Assembly (NCBI GenBank): GCA_032622095.1
Contig: CP136066.1
Span: 100,275,319-100,339,318 of the forward strand
From: Siphonodentalium dalli
Taxonomy: Eukaryota > Mollusca > Scaphopoda > Gadilida > Siphonodentaliidae
Direction: 5' to 3'
Length of the DNA stretch: 64,000 nt
Of the stretch, positions 11,150-23,307 are shown one piece after another. A program made the position numbers and the translations under genes. The notes beneath the pieces are model-generated. The model was not told where the DNA came from, did no database searches, and saw nothing but the letters and a program-made list of their open reading frames with translations. The first letter of the stretch is position 1. Every line of letters starts with the position of its first letter.

Positions 11150-11755
11150 ATAAAATGCGTTGTTGTTGTAATTTGGGGTCTGGAAGCCTGAGCATGTCTT
11201 TAATCACATAAGCAATGTCCCCGGGCTCAATGTTCAGCAAAAGAATTATGTTGGGTCCCAGTATGATCAATTGGGAAATTTGGTAAAGTTCTGAACAAAA
11301 ATATGTAATTTTTCGACCAAAAACGTGTTGGGGGGAGGTGTAGCTAAAATCCACTATTTCGCAAATTGTTCTAAATTTCGGTTAACTTCTTTCTGCACAT
11401 GCTTGGCAGATAACTGCATCACCATAAGAATTAAATATTTGGGCATTATAACAATATCCATTTGAATGATAATGTTCGAAAAATAATATTTTTGTGAAAA
11501 AGTGCGATTTTTCAGCAAAAAATTAATATTTTGGATCCAAATGGCAGGAAAATCTAAATTAACCAAGACTTTTTTTCATATCAGGTAGAAGTATGGTATG
11601 ATGTAGTAATTTTAACCCCAACAATATGGGCAAATAGGCTAGGACATAGCCACAGGGCTCGCTTTACCAGATCGTTAATTTCTGGAAAAATTCACTGGAG
11701 GGTATCGCTCATCGTCGATTTGACAATAGCCACCACCTATTCCGTTATTTTTCAA
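11150..11755. repeat. Unit A of a diverged ~745-bp tandem duplication
   Basis: Matches 11895-12500 along its length. Shared landmarks are TTGTTGTTGTAA, TTGGGTCCCA, TTTTTCGACCAAAAACGTG, TTTGAATGATAATGTTCG and TCGTTAATTTCTGG. Identity looks roughly 75-80 percent by eye. A partial third trace (TTCTTTCTACTTGTG...GATAACTACT, 11760-11820) follows, so the array once held more. No protein is recognisable. Confidence 0.85.
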
Positions 11756-11894
11756 TTTCTGTCAAATTCTTTCTACTTGTGTTGTCCAGATAACTACTGA
11801 GCCATATGTTATATAGTTGGTCACGTTGTTTATAACAAAGGTTTTAGTACTTAACATCGATGTTAATGCATGCAAAATTAACTGTTATCAATAA

Positions 11895-12500
11895 AATAAT
11901 TGTTGTTGTTGTAACTGTTGGTCTGAAAGTCTGAACACATCTGTAATCGATTAAACGGCATCTCTGGACAACACTTTCAGTACAATATTCATATTGGGTC
12001 CCATTTAGATCAATTCAAAAATGTTTGTAATGACATTATCAAAAATATGTATTTTTTTCGACCAAAAACGTGTTTGGGGGAGGGGTAGCTAAAATCCAAT
12101 ATCTCGCAAACCGTTCAAAATTGTTGTGAACTTCTTCCTTCATATGCTTGTTAGATAACTACTACACCATATGGCCTAAATATTTCAATATTATTGCACT
12201 ATACGTTTGAATGATAATGTTCGAAAAATATAATTTTTTTGAAAAAGAGTGATTTTTCAATAAAAAATAAATGTTTCGGCTCCAAATAGCATGAACATCC
12301 AAATTAACCAACACTTCTTGCATATCAAGTACAAATATGGTATGCTGTAGTCATTTTAATACCAACAATGTGGGCAAATATCTTAGGACATAGCCGCAGG
12401 GCTCACTTTACCAAAATCGTTAATTTCTGGGAAAAGTCACTGGTGGGTATCGTTCATCGTCAATTTGAGAATAGCCACCACCAATTCCGTTATTTTTAAC
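11895..12500. repeat. Unit B of the ~745-bp tandem duplication
   Basis: Second diverged unit, same order of landmarks as 11150-11755. It ends just before the LINE remnant that starts near 12613, so the LINE may have inserted next to or into the array. Confidence 0.85.
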
Positions 12501-12612
12501 TATCATTTTCGTAAAGAGTATATATTTTTCCTTTAAAAAAAGTTGGTTTTAACTTGTTCTACCGTGGGTAGGGGTATCTCGAAAACTAGAGCTCTTTTTC
12601 GATTTGGCCGCT

Positions 12613-13160
12613 GCACTATAAGTTAACCGATCCAATAAGAAAAGTGTTCACATTTAATGTCATAATAGGGCCCACAAAACAATTATCTCTCTCTCTCTTT
12701 TTGTAAATCGGACAATGAAGTAAAATATGTTCGGCGGTCTCCATTTCCCCACAATCGCAGAATGGATTATTATTTAGGTGATTGCAAAACAGGTCATATT
12801 TCAAGTTGTAACAGGTTCTCAGACGACAGTGGTATATTTGTCTTGTAAACGTTGTATAACGATATGACGGTATAGTATTGCGATCTTTGGAGATATATCT
12901 CTTGAATTCTGAAACTGAGTCATAACTTTTCGTTTCTGGTGGAATGCTATTCCATAGTTTTACGGTAACTGGTAGGAATTAATTTTCATATCTTGTCGCA
13001 AGAAGACGGGGGCACGTGAGACCTTTTTGTCTGAGGTCGTAATTGGTTTGGCTTCAAGATACCTGGGGGGACAAGTGTATATAATGAAGGAGGTGTGTCT
13101 CTCTTAAGCATTTAAAAAAATTAATAGGTTTTGCATTTTCTCTTCTGATCGAAAGTGTGT
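12613..13160 (-). pseudogene. Non-LTR retrotransposon ORF2 C-terminal remnant
   Basis: On the minus strand a frame from about 13040 to 12616 reads through typical LINE ORF2 C-terminal blocks. NYDLRQKGLTCPRL is followed by FLPVTVKLWNSIPPE, then CDCGEMETAEHILLHCPIY. The last is the CxC...HxxxC cluster found after the RT domain in many animal LINEs. One in-frame TAA lies just before FLPVT. Upstream, to about 13160, homology continues in another frame (AKPINFFKCL). The RT catalytic region is absent, so this is a 5'-truncated, frameshifted copy. No clean 3' tail was found. Confidence 0.8.
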
Positions 13161-13984
13161 CCGGGAAATTACATCTGCCCTCGCCACTTTTGGTTGAAAT
13201 TTTCCAACTATTATACCTCAAGTTTTCCAACAATTGGAAATGTCCAAACTAAAACCCCTGACTGTTGGATGTTTTCCATCTGATAGCTCCACCACGTCTC
13301 TGAACCCCCAACGGATGAAGAGCGATCGCCAATTTTATTTAGCTTCTCGCAAATTTGATCTTGATAAATTACTTGCCAAAACGAACTGACAGTAAATCAC
13401 GACCAAAACGAAAATCATTAAAGAACTCGTCGGATAGCATTGTATATTCCGATTTGACACGCCATTCGAATAATTTCAAACTTGTTCTCACTTCCTGGAT
13501 GACACGAGGGATCAGACATGATTTCGAGCTCTAAGCCTGCCATGTGTAAGCAGCTGAAGCTAGGTCCATATGTCAAACAGGAACAGTAGAATGATAATAA
13601 TTTCGACTCTTCCAAAACACTGCGTGGGAGATAGAGAGAGAAAGAGAGAAGGAGATTTATATGAGAAAATACAAACTGATAACATAGACTTGGGTTAAAG
13701 GGGGACTAGCACTAATACAAAACGTCCGTTGTATACTTTCTTATGTATAATATATATATGCACTGTTACCATGCTGCTATTGTAAAGTTGTATGTGGTGT
13801 TGTCTTCGGGAGAGGGGGTCCATCTAGATGGCTTGCACTTATCCTCCAATCCCGTCACCGTATTATTTTGGTAAATTAATATGTTAAAACCAGTATAATC
13901 TTGTGGATTGTCCTTCATCGTTACAGGGAGTGCATGGTTCTGTCGGAGGGATCATATTCCTAACGCATTATACGCCGTCATCCG
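13161..13984. other. Intergenic, GA-rich microtract
   Basis: A GAGATAGAGAGAGAAAGAGA-type tract lies at about 13627-13656. The 65-codon minus frame at 13418-13615 has no recognised motif. Confidence 0.45.
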
Positions 13985-14110
13985 ATCCTCCCTTTTCTTG
14001 TTGAATGGAATCTCCCACTCAATTATAAAAGTATACATTGGATTTATCTAATATTCATTCGGAGGGTGTTCCTGTAGCAAAAGCAGACAGCATACAGGAC
14101 AAGAGACAGC
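13985..14110 (+). repeat. Dispersed TATAAAAGTATACATTGG repeat, copy 1
   Basis: Shares CTCCCACTCAATTATAAAAG, TATACATTGGATTTATC, TATTCATTCGGAG.GTGTTC and AGCAGAC with 17785-17905 and 22435-22560. The conserved TATAAAAGTATACATTGG resembles a TATA region, so these could be promoter-bearing ends of a transposable element. No partner end was found. Confidence 0.6.
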
Positions 14111-14136
14111 ACAAGAGCAGAACAATCCATATGCAT

Positions 14137-14215
14137 GGGTGGGAAATGTTCATATAACAAGTTCAACAAACGTCCTATGGTCGTTTGTTGAATTCATTAT
14201 CTGAATATTTCCCGA
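14137..14215. repeat. Short palindromic element
   Basis: TTCAACAAACG and CGTTTGTTGAA flank a 9-base loop, extended by imperfect GGGAAATGTTCATATAA / TTATCTGAATATTTCCC arms. A half-copy with CGTTTGTTGAACTTATTATA occurs near 30446-30480, and a diverged relative near 23482-23545. Each lies near a TATAAAAGTATACATTGG repeat or similar sequence. Confidence 0.6.
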
Positions 14216-14739
14216 GGGATCTACTGGTAAATGAGTATGCTTAATATAGAAAGGGTTAAAACATCAAATGTAAATATGTTGAGCTATCAGTCAGCCTTGT
14301 AGCGATAACAAAACATCCGTATATGGACAGACGTCTGATATCGCTAACAATAAAAGAAAAGAACAATAACTCTAAATGAGCTCGTTATTTTGGATACCCA
14401 TGCAGAGTGTCCAACAATACTACTGATATTGTATTCTTACAAAAATATGGCTAAGAATCGAATATTCATGTAAATATACCACAAATCAATATTTGCATTT
14501 GTGACAGAGCAGGATGGATTTTATATTATTTTACAAACATAACAGCGATCACCCTTGTCGTGGTATCGTTCCGCGTTATCCGCTACATGTGGACCAGATA
14601 ATAGTGTCGTTCTTCGTCGTTCATATAGCTACATTTGCGTGCGGTGGGGTGGATGAGGGGATCATCACAAATAAATAAAACACCAAAACACGATCTTATT
14701 TTTCGTTTCCAGTCCGATGCAGCCGAACCGTATGTTAGC

Positions 14740-16130
14740 ATACATCAGAATTGATCAGTTGAATATAAAAATGTTTCTCATCTTCTGTTGTTTTACATAT
14801 CCTATCTTTTCTACCCGGTTTAGGCCTTTTGTATCTTTCAGTTCCAATGGCCAATTAATGGGCACTTACCCTCATTGCACTTAGAAATTTGGTAATATTA
14901 AGGTTACGAAATTTCTGACATTCACATTTACCACAAATCTTGCCATATAATGTAATTTGTTGTCACTCTCTTTCTCGGAAATATGCTTATTTTTTAATTC
15001 TTCCATATAAGAATCTTTCAATGAAACATCCAGTTGTTCAGATCTAAATTATATAAATCTATATTAAATTTTTTCACAACCATATTAATAGTTTTACACC
15101 ATGATTTGTTATCCAAAATGAATAATTCACTATCTAAGTCATATACTTCTTTGAGAAGGCGATTCTATTGAAGATTCTCCAACCTGTTGAAGCACACCAC
15201 AATATATATTGGTTTTCTACCAAGTTCACAGCAACTTGCAATATTTGCAAATTTGTTATGTATACCGAGTATATATTTGCAGAATCTTGTGTGAAGTTTG
15301 GTCATCAAAGATGGCTTTGTGAAGTCACCAAACCAATTTCGGAATTATATACCAACATAGGTTTAATATGGCAGTGAAAAAGATTCATATACAAATCTGT
15401 CACATATATATATTGAAATCCAGATTTTATTAAATTTTTGGCTAAATATAATTTTAATGTTTTACCTCTCATATTTTGTGCCAGGTAATTGTACCGTTTA
15501 ACGAATTATATATTATATTTGAGATGTTGAAATCGAAATTTGTATGAACTTGCTTCTATTTACTAAAAAACATAGCTTTTTTCGGTATATATTTTAACTT
15601 CCATCGCTCGCAATAGTATTATATTGATTTCAAGCAGGATTGTAGACCTTTCTTCGCTTCCCGATAGCAGAACTAGAACATCGACATACATCAACACGTC
15701 TGTTTCAGTGTTCTTAAGAGATGCCGGGTAGGTATAATTGAAATTGAAATATATGCGATATGTTGTTTGTGTAAATGTTAAAAGCTAGCGGACTTAGGCT
15801 GACCCCTGTCGAACTCCTCGCAAAGATATTTTCAGATATCGATATCATGTGGCCTTTCTCAATTTCGACTTCTTGTTGGGGGGTACATATTTTTAATAAG
15901 TGAGTAGAATTTACCTCCTATTCCAAGTTTTAAAAGTTTTCCAAATAATCCTTGACGATACACTGTGTCAAACGCTTTGAGAGGTCAACAAAACAGAAAT
16001 AAAATGTTTTCCACTCGGTACACGTACTTATTAATAATAGCCTGGAATGCATATAGGTGGTCGGATGTTCTATGATTGGGTCGGAATCCTGCTTGAAATC
16101 TGATATAAATCATTTTTATCTGAAAAGTTT
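14740..16130 (-). pseudogene. Decayed non-LTR retrotransposon reverse transcriptase
   Basis: No long frame survives, but minus-strand translation shows RT landmarks in order. FQAGFRPNHRTSDHLYAFQA lies at about 16098-16039, matching the FR(x)STTDHI block before RT domain 2. FVDLSK and KAFDTV follow in overlapping frames near 15990-15960, the first catalytic Asp block. A GVRQG block lies near 15810. TDVLMYVDVLVLLSGSEE lies near 15700-15645, at the YADD position but degraded to YVDV. Weak thumb and C-terminal similarity continues to about 14740. It is clearly older than the LINE at 34.5-36.5 kb and a different lineage. The upstream endonuclease is not visible. Confidence 0.7.
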
Positions 16131-17784
16131 ATTCCGCGATAGAGGTGTGAATACATTTCCAAGACAGCTGGTTAATCGTGTGTCCGATTATATATAAACA
16201 ATTCATATATATACGCTTATCCGGAAGGGTGATAGCTCAATATATAAAACGTACATTGACCAAATAAAATATTTTTATAAAGAATTTACAAAATCGCAAG
16301 TGATTCACTTTTGTCGTACATGATTTATGCTATATTAAAACACTTCAAATGACTCTATTATTGAGTCAATATTTATCCTAGATTAATCCTAAGATCAATC
16401 TTAAGATATTTTGATTTAATATAGTGATTCATGCACGTATTTTCCATGTAGTTAGAACAAAATATTAAACAATATCTAAAATCGCCCCTCCGATTAAATA
16501 TTTATATATATGTAATCCTACAAGAATGGCCTGTTTATTTCATATCTTCGATATTTTTCTTGGAAACCAAACATTATTTTGTTATTTTTTTAATAATAAA
16601 ATGACACTCTTTAGAATATATTCAGAGACCGTTGTTATATTATATTTTAAGTTGTTGTAACTAGGTTTATTGAACCATGAACATACCTTTAACGTGCATT
16701 TGGAGTTGGAAATGCCTTTGATTATTTGTAATTCTATAGTGTATGCAAGTTACTGGAACATTGTGAGTGTCCTGTTATTGGTACCGCGTCATACTCTTCA
16801 AACTCGGTTATAAATTAATACAACTCGGAGGCTAATGGCAAAGGGGTGCAAAACATCAATGGAATCCAATTGTTCATATGTGAGTGCCCATTCTAAGGCA
16901 CAATATCAATCTTTCTGTAACTTATTCGATTGACCACTCGTGCGTAAAAAATAATACCTTATTAACCAATTATGGAGATGTAAATTTATACTCGAATGCA
17001 TCGGTTCTAGCACAGATCTAAAATTGCTTGTATCTCGAATTAGCACTGTTAAAGATATACTCTTCTTTCGAATTCTTGACGTTCCGGAAAATTAACTTGA
17101 TTGCAAATGGATGACGACACCATGGAGGAATTATCCGTCATTCAGGTAACAGCACTCTCGTTGGAAAATATCCTCTTCCATAAATAGAAACAATATTCCC
17201 GCAATTACACACTACACGGCCTAGACCACGTCATCTCGGTCCACACCAGATTGGGATAATGGTTGGGCTGATACTGTTTTTGACCGAGTCCCGTTCCGTT
17301 ACTCTTCTATAACATATTTTACAGAATCGTGGGCGGGAGTTATCTTCCTTGTACGTCTTCGGATTAGGTCAAATGGACGATTTGCGTGTATGAACATAGC
17401 CGTTCTCAAGCAGGTTTATATCAAACATGTGTATAACAGAGGTCCGTTGAATATAATCGCAACGAAATTTATAAGTAAACAATGCCTTGTTTTCGATAGA
17501 ATTTCGATTTGTCGCGCTATCAGATAATGTACGTAAATAATATACTAAACGATCGTATCGAGAATATTTATTCAATGTTGCAATACAGTAATGCCCTAAA
17601 TAATCGACTCCCTAACCACAGCAGAATTACCCATAAATCTGCTGTTAATTTGCAGTGAAGTGTCGACTTACTCGTGGTTACCGGCGCATGGTCTATTATA
17701 CAGAGTTTGTGGTCAGTCCCAGACTGGATATATCTCAAATGCGATCAATATCACAATATAATATCATCTAATAAAATCACGTAA
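16131..17784. other. Intergenic, AT-rich, nothing recognised
   Basis: No coding similarity, RNA gene or clear repeat seen on either strand. A 68-codon minus frame at 17369-17575 has no motif. Confidence 0.45.
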
Positions 17785-17905
17785 TACCCTTTATCAAAAC
17801 TCACCCAATTAACCATTTCTTTGCTAAATAGATTCTCCCACCCATGCATTTATGAAAGTATATATTAGAATATTCCATTATTCATCTGGAGTGTGTTCAA
17901 AAAAT
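17785..17905 (+). repeat. Dispersed TATAAAAGTATACATTGG repeat, copy 2 (diverged)
   Basis: GATTCTCCCACCCATGCATT, TGAAAGTATATATTAGAATA and TATTCATCTGGAGTGTGTTC align with copy 1 at 13985-14110 and copy 3 at 22435-22560. Confidence 0.5.
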
Positions 17906-19540
17906 GTAAATAGATGACAGGCCAACGAAAAGACGATTCCTATTCAGTATTTATTAAAGAAATTGTTAACTCATGGGTGTGGTTAGAATGTCCCCGTTGC
18001 GGTGTCAAATCTAGAATTCACATCAGGCGTTTCATTTGCACCCCTTTGGGTTTGACCAACACACATCCAATTCAAATACTACTAGCAACTGGCATTCCAG
18101 AACATAACACCCTAGCTATATATATATGGCTAAAATGTTTCTAACTGCATACTAGCCATTTCAGTCAAAAAATGTATAGAAGTAATTGTGGTTTAATACT
18201 GAATACGGGTTTGAATATCGAATCATCAGAACAATTTAAGCGGATGAGACTCATTTTTCAAACAACGCAGCATATATAACTGAATAATATTTATTACACT
18301 AATTTATAAACAAAACGTTATTGTCTAATGAATGAGATTACTGCAATGCGTGTATCGCTTTATAGTGGCATTCACATTATTATCGTTACGTCGGTCAGAT
18401 TTGCAAAGGAAAAACGTCAAATATAATTAGAGCTGATTAAAAAGGCAGTTCCGTGTTGACGATCTACATGTAATAGTCCAGTGCGTTTACACTTTTATCC
18501 GGAACTAATTGCAGCATAATATTTCTTGTCAGGGTTCAGTACATGAACCCATCATAAACAACATACTAAACATAAAAAGGATAAATTGGTGAATTGTGTG
18601 AAATAAACTTGTGAAAATTTTGTCAAGTCATCAATTTAACATTTATAAAACAAATCCATTTTAAAAATGACCATGATGTAGACTTATTTCCCTGATTACA
18701 GGATAGAAAACTTCAGTAAGTTTTTTTTTCGAGTTGTCTGCCTTCAAAAAATTGGAAATGATCTGACTTCGGAGCCTCAGTTTCTCAGAATGAGCAAAAT
18801 TCCATATTTTTTATATGGTCACGTATTTAAAAAAAATAGAGAAAAATGAAGGGTTTCGATTGTTTTGTATTACGCTCACTAGATTATACAAAAACAATTG
18901 TAACTAATATGCATCTATGATTAAGAAGACAAAAATATTCTGAAACAAAATGTGCGTTCCATTCTATGGATTTAGCCAAATTTGCCTCTGACACAGAACT
19001 CGCGTGATGAAATGCCATATTTGAGTCATATAACTCAATAAATTAATATGCCCTGATTTTCTCATAACCTTTTAAGTATACTAGATTATACAAAATGTGA
19101 AGGAAGTTTATGTATATCCTATGTATGAGATAAACGAGCCGGCTTGCCGATGAGTTCACAAATATTTGCATGCTCACATCCACGAATATCCAATTCAACA
19201 ACAGAGTACGTTTATCGCCATCCATGGTATTTCAATCCACCAAAAAAAAAAATGAAAGAAACTGCAAGAAATGCGCTTGTTGTCGCTATTACATCCCATG
19301 AAGTGAGATACCCTTTATTTGGTGATCAAGTCTCTGGGTACGTTTCATGTGTCTATTCGGAACAGCATCCGAATAACTTCCTGTCAACGATATATATAGT
19401 AAACATATGCGAGCGGTTGACTCGATTATGCAACTCCTGGTTGGGCGGTGACGTATTTTACGCTCGTTGTCATGATGCAGTGCTCCATTCAAAATTTGTT
19501 AACCGATCAGCGGCCGATGCTGATGAATCAAAAACTTAAG
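17906..19540. other. Intergenic, nothing recognised
   Basis: Chance frames of 76 codons (17914-18144) and 131 codons (19144-19539) have no domains, no signal peptide and no supporting splice or promoter context. The second lacks an ATG at its first codon. No repeat matches seen. Confidence 0.4.
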
Positions 19541-19945
19541 TTAATTGGCTATGCTGACCCATTTTGTTGACTGTTATTAGTAACCACAACAACCAAACTC
19601 ATTGATGCAACATTTTAAGAGTATAATTCATGGTGGATTATGTTAGAAATAAAACATGTGAAATTTATAGAATATTATTTTTCGAACCCAAATCCAACAA
19701 ACACAAAGTCCATATTTAAGAAACAATTTGGGTTACAATTTGGGTTAGAAAAAATAGATTTTAAAAACCTCTATAAATTCCACATTTTATATTTATAAAA
19801 TAAACCACCATGAATTATACTCCTAACATGTTGCATCAATGGGTTTAATTGCTGTGATTACTAACAAAAGTGAACATAATCCTTTATTTATTTTGACTCC
19901 ATCAAATTGGGGGGAATGGGTCAGCAACTCTCGACCAATCAGAAT
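19541..19945. mobile_element. Fold-back element with ~140-bp inverted arms
   Basis: The left arm (19548-19682) reads GCTGACCCATTTTGTTGA, GTTATTAGTAACCACA, CATTGATGCAACATTTTAAG and TATAATTCATGGTGGATTAT. The right arm (about 19738-19935) is its imperfect reverse complement, ending AATGGGTCAGCA. A ~60-bp spacer separates them. The size and structure fit a MITE; no coding sequence is present. Terminal duplication unresolved. Confidence 0.75.
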
Positions 19946-20014
19946 TTAGCGACAAATATTCAACTTGAATTACCATGTATTATGTATGAATCTATTTATG
20001 CAATATATGTTTAG

Positions 20015-20110
20015 GATTGGAAATAAAATATGTTTAGGCCAAACAGGGGGGGGGGGGTGGGTAATAACAAATTTGCAGGAAGGTATGCCGGGTGGGTGGG
20101 TGGTCCGAGG
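20015..20110 (+). repeat. Left copy of a poly-G-headed inverted repeat
   Basis: AAATATGTTTAGGCCAAACA, then a run of 12 G, then GGTAATAACAAATTTGCAGG and AAGGTATGCCG. The inverse copy is at 21325-21425. The pair encloses about 1.2 kb with no recognisable coding content. It may mark the two ends of one element or two separate insertions. Confidence 0.7.
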
Positions 20111-21324
20111 GGCAAAAAACGCATTTTTTACAACACCCTTTGGAAAGAAGCTTCGAGAAATGTAAAATTGAAATAAATAAACCTGTCCTGATGTAACTAT
20201 GACACTTAAGCCTAGATAATTGTGTGCATGGAACAAGCGCGAGCAAATGTCTCCGACATTAACGTGACTGTCAGTGGCTTGAAAATAACTGTCATCAGTG
20301 CATCCAACTAATCAGTGAATTATTTGCATGTGTATCAACTCAGATTATCACAACAACCTGCAACAACTAAAGCATTCAAGTCTAGCATAGTGACTGCTTG
20401 TTGTTTAGTATAATTGAAGTTGCCCCACTAGACTAACCAAATTGGTATGGAATCATGCCAGATAATGGGCTGGTTGACCGACTAATCAGGAAATAGTTAG
20501 AAATTATGGAATTGTGTGTATAATGCACAATGACATAGGTTTGCAGCTATTAGCTATGTATAGAATAATATTTCCAATTTCAGCCTGGTAAATGACCTCT
20601 CTTCGTATTTATTTTCAAAATATGTCAACTCTAGTTGAATTGGAGCTTAACAACTGATATGTCATGGTTATGTCTACAAAATGTCAACAGTGACTCGAAA
20701 GTGTAGATTGAGTTCACTGCCTGAGATGTTTTTCAGCTTAAAATGTATTACAGTCAGAGTAGCAAAAACACATGTTTGGACCACGTAATAGCTTGCAGGG
20801 GAAAATGATATCTCACTGGATATGCAGGAGATATGCTTTGAAATTTATAAAAAAAAAACAATTTAATTGGATGCATATACTTTTCAGTGAAAAACAATTC
20901 TAGTGGTTCTTTTTGTTTGAAATGTTCCATTTTATAAGTTATACCTTATACATAAGTATACTAGTGTTTTGTGCACCTTTCAGCTTCTGGTGGGTTAGTA
21001 CTGTATTTGTCCACTTCATAAATTCATTACAATTTCCATTTTGCAGTGTCGAATTTGACCACCCATGTAGACCTAGCATACTCTCATCACACACTCACCT
21101 GGAAACTACAATACATGATTGCTTGTATGACAATGTATGTGTGTATGTGGTAGATAAGTGCCTATCAGCCAGTATTTAAAAAAATCTTTATATTTGCCTG
21201 TATTAACATTTTTCCCCAATTAAAATAGCTTCTGAAACAGGTTAAACTGTCATTCGAACTAAAGGAATAATTTCTCAGTCATAACAATAGACCAAATCAA
21301 TAGACCAAAATGAGTGAAATTTGA
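20111..21324. other. Sequence between the poly-G inverted repeats
   Basis: No transposase, RT or host gene motif found in either strand. The 88-codon frame at 20913-21179 is unsupported. Confidence 0.4.
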
Positions 21325-21425
21325 GTGAAAAACGGCATACCTTCCTGCAAATTTTGTTATTACCCCCCCCCCCCCCCCCCCCACCCCCCGGCCAAAGAAA
21401 ATTAAATGTGTTCGGGTTATAAATA
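21325..21425 (-). repeat. Right copy of the poly-C/poly-G inverted repeat
   Basis: CGGCATACCTTCCTGCAAAT, TTTGTTATTACC, a 20-base C run (21363-21382), then GGCCAAAGAAAATTAAATGTG. It is the reverse complement of the sequence near 20030-20095. Confidence 0.75.
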
Positions 21426-22434
21426 AGACAAAAACAGAACAGGAAGTATGAATCCATAGTGAGTGTTTTGTTTGCATGATATCATGGTTCAGTTAATGTA
21501 ATCGTGTTCCAATAAAACAACATTCCCAAGGTCGGAGTACTTATACAGCACACTAAAAGGCTTCCAATTGATTTGCTACATCGAATTGTTACCTTTAGTG
21601 CATATAGGATTACTACTGTGCAGTTGTTTCGTCGCACACCCGGAAGAGCTGATAATTAGCTTATGCGTGATAAAATGTAAATGGATTTATACCTTCTACA
21701 TCAACATCAGTAAAGCCATAATCCTCTAATTCCTTAATGGATGTGAGCTGACTAAAGTAAAGTGATACAAAAAGCTACTTACTTTGTCGCAGATTTATGG
21801 TCTAATTTATACTGTATGATGTTATATCGTGTTGATTTAGAGGGTAAGTGGTGCATGTTTTATACATGTTTGTTGTCCGATGCCCGTACCGAGATGAGTA
21901 TCAATCAGCAGCCGTGGTATATTTATATGAATTGTTTGGTTTAAAAAAAATCATTATTGTTTAATAAGTTGCTCATACTGCTTACGTCATGACACGGGAC
22001 ATTACATCTACCATGATATCATGCCATGTGTAGCACATGGCACATTAGATTTGTGTATGAATTGTCAATTATAAAGGCCCATGGAATTGGATTAAAAAGA
22101 TACGGTCGATATGGATTTGATGTCATGTACTTGTAGGGACACCGGCCCTAAACAGTTTCTTACATTATTACCAACATTACCGAAAATAGAAAAGTGGACT
22201 TTTATTTGAAGTTAATGGTAATGCATACCTTTACCTTCTCATTTTGAAACTAATGGTAATGGTAACTATAATGTATTACATTGCAAAGAAATGTCCAATC
22301 CCCGTTTATGTGGTATTTAGAAGTGTTTTTATAACGTATTTCAGAAAACCTTCTTGACCACCATGAATAATTCTTAGGGTAGGGGGTTTACATACAACTT
22401 CACATGTTTGGTGCGGATTTATTGAGGGAGTATT
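21426..22434. other. Intergenic, nothing recognised
   Basis: Only a small hairpin, TGCCATGTG-TAG-CACATGGCA, at 22022-22042. No coding motif. Confidence 0.45.
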
Positions 22435-22560
22435 GACCCTTTTCTTTACCATATTGAATTTCTCATTCAGATATAAAAGTATACATTGGAATGATCAATT
22501 ATTCATTAGGATGAATGTTCAGGAGAAATAAGCAGACGATATACAGAAGAAAATTAGCGT
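22435..22560 (+). repeat. Dispersed TATAAAAGTATACATTGG repeat, copy 3
   Basis: GATATAAAAGTATACATTGG, ATTATTCATTAGGATGAATG, GTTCAGGAG and AAGCAGAC align with 13985-14110. It lies directly before the TTAA element at 22589-23073. Confidence 0.6.
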
Positions 22561-22588
22561 TTGAAATTTATAGACAGAATACATGTTG

Positions 22589-23073
22589 TTAAAGGTACTC
22601 AATCCGTAAAGAGGGTCCCCATCTCAACAGATTCCAACAACAACAATCCGATCAGAGGGTCCTATATTACTATTTCTTTGGCTTTGGGGGTAAAAAATAT
22701 TTGATTCGAGTCGAGAAACCCATCAAACAAAGCTCAGAGTTATTAGATATTGATTTTTGAAATTTGTTAATTGCCAGAGATGAGTACTAATAACTGTCGT
22801 CAATTTGGTAACCTGCTCGAGATTTTACGCCAAAACTCGATTCAAACAGACAAGGATGAATAACTCTATAATCAAGTGGTAATAATAACGAAATTTTGAC
22901 TGTCTTCTGGGCCAGAAAGAATTCCCGATAATGAAAAATAATAGATTTCTAAAATCGATATCTAACAAATCTGAGCATTGATGGGTGACTTCCTCGACTC
23001 GAATCAAATATTTTTGACCCCGAAGCCATGAAATAGTAATTGAGAGGAGTTTTATCGGATTGAGTACCTTTAA
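22589..23073. mobile_element. TTAA-bounded fold-back MITE, copy 1
   Basis: Perfect 18-bp ends TTAAAGGTACTCAATCCG at 22589-22606 and the complement at 23056-23073. Long imperfect arms meet in the middle, sharing TTTGGCTTTGGGGGT, AATATTTGATTCGAGTCGAG, CCCATCAA and AGATATTGATTTT. The TTAA edges suggest piggyBac-type target choice. The 110-codon frame at 22825-23157 is the arm read backwards. A second copy is at 39089-39549. Confidence 0.8.
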
Positions 23074-23238
23074 TTGTATTGTAATTTCACGCCATATTGT
23101 CACTGTTGTTCTTGGTGTTCTTCTTAGTATTAATATTATTATATTGCTATACGACATCCTCGAAAAGTATACTAATAGAATATATTAGATGAATATAAAA
23201 ATGACGACCGACGATGGATAACAGAGACTACATCCATG

Positions 23239-23240
<2 letters not shown>

Positions 23241-23302
<62 letters not shown>
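23241..23302. repeat. (TA)n microsatellite
   Basis: About 31 uninterrupted TA units, followed by TTTATCTATCTATC. The Tyr/Ile frames across it are artefacts. Confidence 0.97.

Positions 23303-23307
<5 letters not shown>

Noticed and set aside
19144-19539. 131-codon frame as a small gene
   Set aside because: No domain, signal peptide or codon bias seen, and the initial codon is not ATG. The opposite strand is also partly open.
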